DNA of 64,000 nt from Tolypothrix sp. FACHB-123 (GTDB lineage: Bacteria; Cyanobacteriota; Cyanobacteriia; Cyanobacteriales; Nostocaceae): NCBI RefSeq assembly GCF_014697075.1, contig NZ_JACJRE010000001.1, forward strand, positions 248,001 through 312,000, written 5' to 3'. A program made the position numbers and the translations under genes. The notes under the pieces were generated by a model. That model was not told the DNA's origin and did no database searches. It was given only the letters and a program-made list of their open reading frames with translations. Shown here piece after piece: positions 58,156-64,000 of this stretch (position 1 is the first letter of the stretch; each line of letters opens with the position of its first letter).

Positions 58156-59025
58156 CTAAATAGCGATTGGGAGAATATTATAGCTACCAAAAATTTTGAG
58201 GATTTCTGTGTAGGTATTCAACTGTGCCAAAGCAGATTGCATTTTTGGTGTATCAGCATCTGCTTCTAAATCCATAAAAAATAAATATTCTCCCAATGAG
58301 CGCTTTGTCGGACGAGATTCAATTCGACTGAGATTGATGTCTAGTTGAGCAAATATCTGCAAAGGTTTGACAAGTGCACCAGGTAAATTGGCAGGTAAAC
58401 TAAAAGCCAGTGAAGTATGAGTAGGACTGGTTAAAGATGTTTGGTATGAATTGTCTGTTTCACCTTGACTTATTACCCAAAAGCGAGTGCAGTTTTCTGG
58501 ACGATCGTTAATACCTGTAGCTAAAGTAGGTAGATTGTAAAGTTCAGCTGCTCTCATAGATGCGATCGCCGCTGATGTCATATCTTCCTTAAGTAACTTT
58601 AAGGCTTCCGTTGTTGAATTGCTAGGAATTAGCTGCACAGTCGGGAGAAACTGCTCTAACCATCCTTGACATTGTGCCAAAGCTTGTGGATGTGAATAAA
58701 CAGTTTTGATATCATCTAAACTGGTTGCACAAGAAATTAAAGTGTGGGTTATTGGTAATATCAGCGCTAACTGAATGCGCAAGCTATCCAACACCCATAG
58801 CGCATCCATTGTCATAGTGACACTACCTTCAATCGAATTTTCCACAGGTACAACTGCTAATTGCGTCTGTCCTTGAGCAACAGCTTGGAGTGATTGGGCA
58901 ATGCTAGGATAAGCACATAAAGTAGCTTCAATCCCTGTGCTTTGCTTCAACCAGTTAGCGTAAACAACGGCTGCTTGCTCTGCGTAAGTACCTGGCGGGC
59001 CTAAATGTGCGATTGATAAAGTCAT
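58156..59025 (-). CDS. pheA: Prephenate dehydratase
   Basis: The enzyme converts prephenate to phenylpyruvate in phenylalanine synthesis. The 289-residue monofunctional form has no chorismate mutase domain. The catalytic domain (1-180) begins IAHLGPPGTYAEQAA, has PVENSIEGSVTMTMDAL, and ends with the catalytic NCTRFWVIS. The ACT regulatory domain (about 200-285) has SLPANLPGALVKPLQIFAQLDINLSRIESRPTK and GEYLFFMDLEAD, so feedback control by phenylalanine is expected. The ATG start at 59025 gives a complete N-terminus. Single gene. Confidence 0.96.
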   Translation of the reverse strand: MTLSIAHLGPPGTYAEQAAVVYANWLKQSTGIEATLCAYPSIAQSLQAVAQGQTQLAVVPVENSIEGSVTMTMDALWVLDSLRIQLALILPITHTLISCATSLDDIKTVYSHPQALAQCQGWLEQFLPTVQLIPSNSTTEALKLLKEDMTSAAIASMRAAELYNLPTLATGINDRPENCTRFWVISQGETDNSYQTSLTSPTHTSLAFSLPANLPGALVKPLQIFAQLDINLSRIESRPTKRSLGEYLFFMDLEADADTPKMQSALAQLNTYTEILKIFGSYNILPIAI

Positions 59026-59683
59026 ATCTTTAGCCGAAAAATACGATTTTGAGTGAGAAATACAGTTAGAGTATCATTTGTTATTTGTCAGCAGTTCCTA
59101 GGATTTACGCATCGACAAATAATACTCAATCAGTAGACCAGCACAATTAAATATAACTGGTGTACCCCTCTGGGGAAGCAAGCTACGTGTAGCGTCTCCG
59201 ATAGGAGAGATCTGTGATTTATCCTTAGTTATTTTTACAAAGTTCTGAAAGGAGAAAAGCTCTATTCAGACTTTGGATTTGTTCATTGGTAGGGGTTTGA
59301 GCCAATTGATGTTCCATAACATAGTTTGGTTTATTTCCACATCTTACTAAGGGTAAATTAGGTTACCAAAAACTATTTTTTGGAAAAAATATATTATTCT
59401 TAGCCTTAGATTTAATTGTTCACCAGATTGATGAATAATTATAATATTTGACCTCGATAATCCCTTACATAGTTATTCTATTTTGTCAATCATTACTTTC
59501 AATGATGACTCAGATATTTTTCTATCTAAAGATAGTAATCAGATTATCAAGTTTTTACCCATAAGCGATAGTTTCTGAGCAACAATTATTTTTATAATTA
59601 AATAAGTTTAAACTTTTTACCAGTCAATTTAATTTTTTTTAAAATCTTAAAAAAATTAAATGACAAATTATATTTAACTACTC
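59026..59683. other. 658-bp gap with a triple-hairpin repeat
   Basis: At 59165-59210 three short hairpins follow each other: CCCC-TCT-GGGG, GCTAC-GT-GTAGC and TCTCC-GATA-GGAGA. This looks like a dispersed repeat. The stretch 59380-59660 is strongly AT-rich with no open frame. It is the divergent promoter region for pheA and the DUF1997 gene. Confidence 0.5.
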
Positions 59684-60271
59684 ATGACGACCCAGTTTAC
59701 TGCTTCTCAATCGGTTGAAATAGCTGTGCCAAATGAGCCTATTCCCATTCAGCACTACTTGCGTCAACCCCAGCGGCTAGTTCATGCGTTGGTTGATAAT
59801 AATCGCATTCAGCAAATCTCTGAGGAAATATTTCGCTTGAAAATGCGTCCTTTGAGTTTTATGTCACTAAGTATTCAGCCAACTGTAGACATGAGAGTAT
59901 GGGCAGACTCTCAGGGAACTATTTATTTGCGTTCTGTAGGTTGTGAAATTTTAGGTGTTGAGTATATTAATCAACGCTTTGCTCTTAATTTAAAAGGCTA
60001 CCTATCACCATTACAACACAGTACAGGGACTCGTCTACAAGGTAAAGCTGATTTAGAAGTACAGGTAGAACTACCACCACCATTTTGTTTTACTCCTAAA
60101 CCAATTTTAGAAGCTACGGGTAATGGTTTACTCAAAAGCGTGCTGTTGACAGTTAAGCAACGATTGCTACATCAACTGTTAGCAGATTATCGTCGTTGGG
60201 TAAGCGTGCAAACAAAAGAACCAGGGCTAACTGATAACAGCCCAGAATTACCAATTCTCAATATAGAATAA
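59684..60271 (+). CDS. DUF1997 family protein
   Basis: A 195-residue protein typical of cyanobacteria and plastids. PIPIQHYLRQPQRLVHALVDNNRIQQISEEIFRLKMRPLSFMSLSIQPTVDMRVW, then GCEILGVEYINQRFALNLKGYLSP, then LLTVKQRLLHQLLADYRRWV match the DUF1997 pattern. It is likely a lipid- or pigment-binding-like beta fold, by analogy only. There is no signal peptide. The activity is unknown. The short C-terminal tail is variable. Confidence 0.88.
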   Translation: MTTQFTASQSVEIAVPNEPIPIQHYLRQPQRLVHALVDNNRIQQISEEIFRLKMRPLSFMSLSIQPTVDMRVWADSQGTIYLRSVGCEILGVEYINQRFALNLKGYLSPLQHSTGTRLQGKADLEVQVELPPPFCFTPKPILEATGNGLLKSVLLTVKQRLLHQLLADYRRWVSVQTKEPGLTDNSPELPILNIE

Positions 60272-60411
60272 GCTTTGCCTAAATTCATAAGGTTGGGAAA
60301 TATTCTAAAGAAACGGAGTCAACCGCAAATCAATTAATAAGAAACTCCTTGTTTTCCTATTTCCTATTCCTTTTTTTCAACATCAGAAAGCCGAAAGAAC
60401 AGAATGGTTCT

Positions 60412-61077
60412 TCAGCATGAAATTTGGCAAGGACGAAAAGACTTGCGGTGCAGGGGTGAAGTCCCGTATTTTTGCAGAGCTAGTAAATGCTTTTGGCTAC
60501 CATAACCCTTGTTACTTGTGAGGTTGTACATAGGATATTTTGATGCTAAGCGCAGCACCAAATCGTCACGCCAAACTTTAGCCACAATACTAGCTGCTGC
60601 TATATTCAGCGATCGCTCATCTCCCTTAACTATTGTTTGTTGCGGTATTAGTAAGTCTTTGATTGACTGATTACCATCAATTAAGCAAAGCGTAGGCTGT
60701 ACTTTGAGTTTCAGCACAGCCCGCTTCATTGCCAACAGAGTTGCTTGTAAAATGTTGAGGCGATCGATTTCCGCAGTGGAAGCGAAGCCAATTTTCCAAT
60801 CTATTGCTAAGGTACAAATTTGTTGTGCTAGTTGCGTTCTGCGGGAACTAGACAGCTTTTTGCTATCTTTAATTTTAGCTGCAATTAGTTCCGGCCAAGC
60901 ATCAGCGGGTAGTAACACTGCTGCCGCAACTACAGGGCCAAATAAGGCACCTCGTCCCACTTCATCTACACCTGCCACGGTGGAAGTCCCTGATAAGGCA
61001 GATAACTCCAGCCAATTTAATTCGCTGGGGGATGTTAGGGAGGAAATATCTGCGGCAGCTTGTCTGGTTTTCACCAT
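60412..61077 (-). CDS. rnhB: Ribonuclease HII
   Basis: The enzyme removes RNA from RNA-DNA hybrids and single ribonucleotides from DNA. From the ATG at 61077 it has 221 residues. The active site is visible: VAGVDEVGRGALFGPVVAAA (Asp-Glu), LCLIDGN (Asp) and the RSLNIAAASIVAKVWRD motif, with YGSQKHLLALQKYGTSPLHRKSF at the C-terminus. Upstream TTG/ATG starts (61116, 61113) would overlap the rne 3' end and add about 12 basic residues. I prefer 61077, which starts 7 bp after the rne stop and suggests translational coupling. Confidence 0.95.
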   Translation of the reverse strand: MVKTRQAAADISSLTSPSELNWLELSALSGTSTVAGVDEVGRGALFGPVVAAAVLLPADAWPELIAAKIKDSKKLSSSRRTQLAQQICTLAIDWKIGFASTAEIDRLNILQATLLAMKRAVLKLKVQPTLCLIDGNQSIKDLLIPQQTIVKGDERSLNIAAASIVAKVWRDDLVLRLASKYPMYNLTSNKGYGSQKHLLALQKYGTSPLHRKSFRPCQISC

Positions 61078-61084
61078 ATTAAGA

Positions 61085-63223
61085 TTAACTTTCTTCCGTA
61101 GAGCTACTGCCATCAAGTGCGGAAGAACGGCGACGGCGGCGACGGCTGGCGGCAGTGGAACTATTTACTTCAGTTTCATCGGGAATATCAGTAAATCCTG
61201 ATGTTTCAATTACAGGTTCGGGTAAAGGTTGTGGTTCTGGCTCAACTTGTGGTGTAGCTAATTTAACGGCGCTAACTTCACTTTTCGTTCTCTGGGGAGC
61301 GACAGTTGGCTCTAACACTGGTTCAGGGGATGAAGTTGCTACTTGCCCTGGTTGAACAATATTAATAATCACAGACTTGGAATTTTTAACTTCCCGATCT
61401 AATTTCACCAAAGGCGAAACACCCATTAAAGCAAAAACATCTTGCTCTTCTAAAGTCATTTCGACAGTCCTAATTTCCGGTGGTTCTACCACTGGTTTGA
61501 CTGGTTCTACTTTGGTAATTTTTGTTCGTTCTGCTCTTTCACCCCAACTTTGTTTATTGAGGGTAGGTGCCGGTATGTCTGATGTTGTTGCTAGTTCGCT
61601 ATCAGCATCAATTTCTAAGTCTGCTTCGTTACCAAAAGCGAGTGGATTATTAATTACTCTACTTTCATCTTTGCCATTGGGAGTACCGATGCCAATGCGA
61701 CTGCGGCGAGTACGGGTGCGACGTTTATCGCGATCGCTCATTTCTTGATAGCTGGGATGATTCATCAGATTCAGGGCGCTCAAGTCTGAGTCCGTATCAA
61801 ATGGTTCGCCAAAGCCATCGTATGTTTCCCTGGGTTCGGGAATGCGGGCGACTGGTAGCCGTGGTTCTCTGGTTTCTCGGATTTCTCTGGGTTCTCTGGG
61901 TTCTCTTGCTTCTCTTGGTTCTCTATGGGGTAAGACAAAGCGATCGGGAATTTCTGTTGGAGTTGTCGTCGGGATTCTGCTTTCGCTTTCTCCAGGGAGA
62001 CGCACTGTATGCCCTAAACCACCGCAGTGAGAACAAGTTTCTCCAAATAATTCGTAAATATTTTGGCCTTGGCGTTTCCGGGTAAGTTCGACCAAACCTA
62101 ACTCAGTAAGTTGGGCGATTTGCGGACGGGCTTTATCGGCTTTCAGGGCTTTGTTAAAGTGTTCCAGAACTTGCAACTGGTCGCGGCGCGATTCCATATC
62201 AATGAAATCGACTACAATCACTCCAGCAATATTACGCAGGCGCATTTGGCGGGCAATTTCTGTGGCGGCTTCACAGTTTGTCCACAACACTGTTTCTCTG
62301 GCTGTGGCGGAACGTGTAAAGGAGCCGGAGTTAACATCTATAACTGTTAATGCTTCAGTAGGCTGAATGATGATGTATCCCCCAGAAGGTAAGTCTACCC
62401 TTGGTTTGAGGGCTTCTCTAATAGCAGCATTAATGCGGAAGTATTCTAAAATTGGGGAGCGATCGCGATGATGGTCAATTAACAATCCTTGCGGTGTTTG
62501 ACCCCCACTCCAGTTTTGTAAATACTGTTTGACTCGCTTCAAGCCAGTACTAGAATCAACCACAATGCGATTCACGTCTGCACCGTACATATCCCGCAGG
62601 ACACGTTGAATAAAGTCATCATCTCGATTAAGTAAGGCTGGCGCACGGGTAGACTGAGCTTCTTGTTGGATTGCTTCCCATTGCTTCTGCAATACTTCTA
62701 AATCTTCGATTATGGCTTCTTCTGGTTTACCTTCTGCTTCTGTGCGGACTAGTAAACCCATTCCCGCAGGTTTAATTAAAATTGCTAAGGCGCGCAAGCG
62801 GTTTCGTTCGCTTTCACTTTTAATCCGTCGCGACAAATTCACACCTCTGCCATAGGGCATGAGCACTACATAGCGCCCCGGTAAGGTGATGTTACCAGTG
62901 AGCCTGGGGCCTTTGGTTCCCGTTGGCTCTTTCATTACTTGCACCAGTACTTTTTGTTGTGGTGCTAATAATTCTGTAATGGCGGCGGCTGTGCGTTTGA
63001 GTTTTAAAGGCCCCAGGTCAGTGACATGAATAAAACCGTTACGCTCTGGATCGCCAATATTCACAAAGGCTGCATCAATACCCGGTAATACATTTTCCAC
63101 TACACCTAGGTATATGTCACCAATTTGGTGATGACCTGTAGCAACCACAAGTTCTTGTATTTGATCTTCCGAAAAGACAGCCGCGATTTGATGCTGTTCC
63201 GCGATAATAATTTGCTTTGGCAT
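61085..63223 (-). CDS. rne: Ribonuclease E/G family endoribonuclease
   Basis: The main endonuclease of mRNA decay and rRNA/tRNA maturation. It has 712 residues, compact as in cyanobacteria. The S1 domain (about 35-120) reads GDIYLGVVENVLPGIDAAFVNIG. The DNase I-like catalytic core has TVIDVNSG and VIVVDFIDME. The zinc-link Cys397/Cys400 are in TCSHCGG. The tail (about 420-712) is disordered, with an Arg-Glu-Pro repeat (REPREAREPREPRE) and, near the end, RRRRRRSSA. This matches the nonapeptide reported to bind polynucleotide phosphorylase in cyanobacteria. rnhB follows directly. A 548-bp upstream interval may hold a long regulatory leader. Confidence 0.96.
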   Translation of the reverse strand: MPKQIIIAEQHQIAAVFSEDQIQELVVATGHHQIGDIYLGVVENVLPGIDAAFVNIGDPERNGFIHVTDLGPLKLKRTAAAITELLAPQQKVLVQVMKEPTGTKGPRLTGNITLPGRYVVLMPYGRGVNLSRRIKSESERNRLRALAILIKPAGMGLLVRTEAEGKPEEAIIEDLEVLQKQWEAIQQEAQSTRAPALLNRDDDFIQRVLRDMYGADVNRIVVDSSTGLKRVKQYLQNWSGGQTPQGLLIDHHRDRSPILEYFRINAAIREALKPRVDLPSGGYIIIQPTEALTVIDVNSGSFTRSATARETVLWTNCEAATEIARQMRLRNIAGVIVVDFIDMESRRDQLQVLEHFNKALKADKARPQIAQLTELGLVELTRKRQGQNIYELFGETCSHCGGLGHTVRLPGESESRIPTTTPTEIPDRFVLPHREPREAREPREPREIRETREPRLPVARIPEPRETYDGFGEPFDTDSDLSALNLMNHPSYQEMSDRDKRRTRTRRSRIGIGTPNGKDESRVINNPLAFGNEADLEIDADSELATTSDIPAPTLNKQSWGERAERTKITKVEPVKPVVEPPEIRTVEMTLEEQDVFALMGVSPLVKLDREVKNSKSVIINIVQPGQVATSSPEPVLEPTVAPQRTKSEVSAVKLATPQVEPEPQPLPEPVIETSGFTDIPDETEVNSSTAASRRRRRRSSALDGSSSTEES

Positions 63224-63771
63224 TCAATTTCCTCAAAAATTTGCAGCACTAACTGGTAAAGGAGGTTTATTATGCCTCTCGCCCCTGCAATCCTTAAAAG
63301 GTGCTGCTGGTAATAAAATTTGTGAATTTCGGCTCTGAGTTAAAGAGCTAGCGATGGTGTGATGGCGTTTACACGCGCGATTATTCCGAAAAGGCTGCAT
63401 ATGTTTAAGCAATTGAATCAACCATCTGTGGTTGATTTTTGATGCTATACCTTTACCATTTAAGTATTAGGTATTCAGCAGTTGTTTTAAAAGCATAGAG
63501 GAAGAGTTGCCGACGAGCCTGTTATTAATGACTGATTCACTAAGTAGCTATAGAGAGTGTGTTCTTTAACCTGCCTCAGTTTTTCCGGGATACTATCCTA
63601 GAAGTTGCACTCTAATATCTTTGCTTTTGACCCTTAACAGGGTAGTGAATCAGCTGATTCAATGCAGCGCCAGAAAATTTCTCTTCATCCCATTCTAACG
63701 CAACCTTGCCAAAAATCAATTCCCACGATGTACCAAGTTAGGGCAACTACTAGCCAGTTACCCTTGACGGA
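63224..63771 (-). promoter_or_regulatory. Structured region upstream of rne
   Basis: No gene fits here. AATCAACCA-TCTG-TGGTTGATT (63416-63437) forms a 9-bp hairpin beside a T/A run. TGAATCAGCTGATTCA (63646-63661) is a perfect 16-bp palindrome, and CCCT-TAAC-AGGG lies at 63632-63643. Long 5' leaders that RNase E itself cuts are known for rne in other bacteria, including a cyanobacterium, so a similar leader is likely here, but I cannot place the start site. Confidence 0.4.
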
Positions 63772-64000
63772 TTATATACCTAAAACTAGCCGATTGCGCT
63801 GGATGTGCAACAGAACAAATTCTGCGCCTGTTACTATTTCTAACATAAACAGAATTTGTTCGGGACGCAACGACACACCATCAGGACGACAGCTGCCTAA
63901 ATAACGTAGTTTGGCTGTAGACTCGGTGGGGGTGTTATCGGTGGTAATCAATTCCAGTGCAAATAAGCGATCGCGCAGATTTACTACCTGGGTTTTACCA
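63772..64000 (-). CDS. C-terminal part of a radical SAM-linked (DUF2344) protein, cut by the window edge
   Basis: The last 75 codons of a leftward gene run from the right edge to a TAA at 63772-63774. The peptide TQVVNLRDRLFALELI, then KLRYLGSCRPDGVSLRPEQILFMLE, then ending FVLLHIQRNRLVLGI matches my memory of the C-terminal end of the DUF2344 domain. In cyanobacteria this is fused to a B12-binding radical SAM enzyme (TIGR03960-like). The catalytic part lies outside the window. It is upstream of rne on the same strand, a pairing common in bacteria. Confidence 0.7.
   Translation of the reverse strand, partial: GKTQVVNLRDRLFALELITTDNTPTESTAKLRYLGSCRPDGVSLRPEQILFMLEIVTGAEFVLLHIQRNRLVLGI

Noticed and set aside
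63233-63421. 62-codon minus-strand frame upstream of rne
   Set aside because: Low-quality peptide; the region is better explained as an rne leader.
63662-63904. 80-codon plus-strand frame at the right edge
   Set aside because: It lies over the minus-strand end of the radical SAM-linked gene, whose translation is clearly protein-like.

Overview
The window is chromosomal DNA of a cyanobacterium, most likely a filamentous heterocyst-forming type (Nostoc/Anabaena/Calothrix-like). Supporting signs are the many GCGATCGC (HIP1) octamers, the 7-bp tandem repeats (AATGCCC, CAGTGGT, AGTCAAC) typical of that group, and a set of photosynthetic genes: petM, petJ, a ycf39-like gene, an NblR-like regulator, ferredoxin-dependent glutamate synthase, and a cyanobacterial RNase E with its polyarginine nonapeptide. 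I see no rRNA, tRNA, CRISPR array, transposase or prophage. Most of the window is ordinary core genome with accessory genes and repeats between.

Layout. 0.6-7.3 kb: a decayed gene fragment, an alpha/beta hydrolase, metH, an aldo/keto reductase, cytochrome c6 (petJ) and a small unknown protein beside it. 7.4-14.2 kb: a coiled-coil protein, a methyltransferase, small membrane proteins (Pmp3 and holin-like), a possible 148-bp MITE-like element, a 2Fe-2S ferredoxin and Tex. 14.7-24.4 kb: a caspase-GUN4 fusion protein, pdxA, petM (35 aa), a ycf39-like gene, NAD kinase, an NblR-like regulator, a DUF192 lipoprotein, small conserved proteins and trpC. 24.5-32.1 kb: lpdA, a SWIM zinc-finger protein, a DUF389 protein, a CPA1 Na+/H+ antiporter and dxr.

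32.3-42.8 kb is the main accessory region. It holds five large polytopic membrane proteins (GT22-like, Gpi18-like, DUF2079, and two GT39-like, one with a soluble/TPR tail), then a 1.35-kb AT-rich gap with a possible small RNA, then a polysaccharide deacetylase. Together these suggest lipid-linked sugar transfer and envelope or exopolysaccharide modification.

43.1-51.8 kb: ferredoxin-GOGAT, a phosphodiester glycosidase (NAGPA-type), a PMI-type cupin and an A-type Fe-S carrier. 51.9-57.2 kb is the translation cluster rpsL-rpsG-fusA-tuf-rpsJ, with stem-loops between rpsL and rpsG and between tuf and rpsJ. 57.5-64.0 kb: a Lon-N domain protein, pheA, a DUF1997 protein, and a leftward group formed by a radical-SAM/DUF2344 protein (cut by the window edge), rne and rnhB.

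I did not find a convincingly new multi-gene system. The best leads are the caspase-GUN4 fusion, the membrane glycosyltransferase region, the TIR-bounded element at 10.3 kb, and the structured gaps upstream of petM, of the deacetylase gene and of rne.
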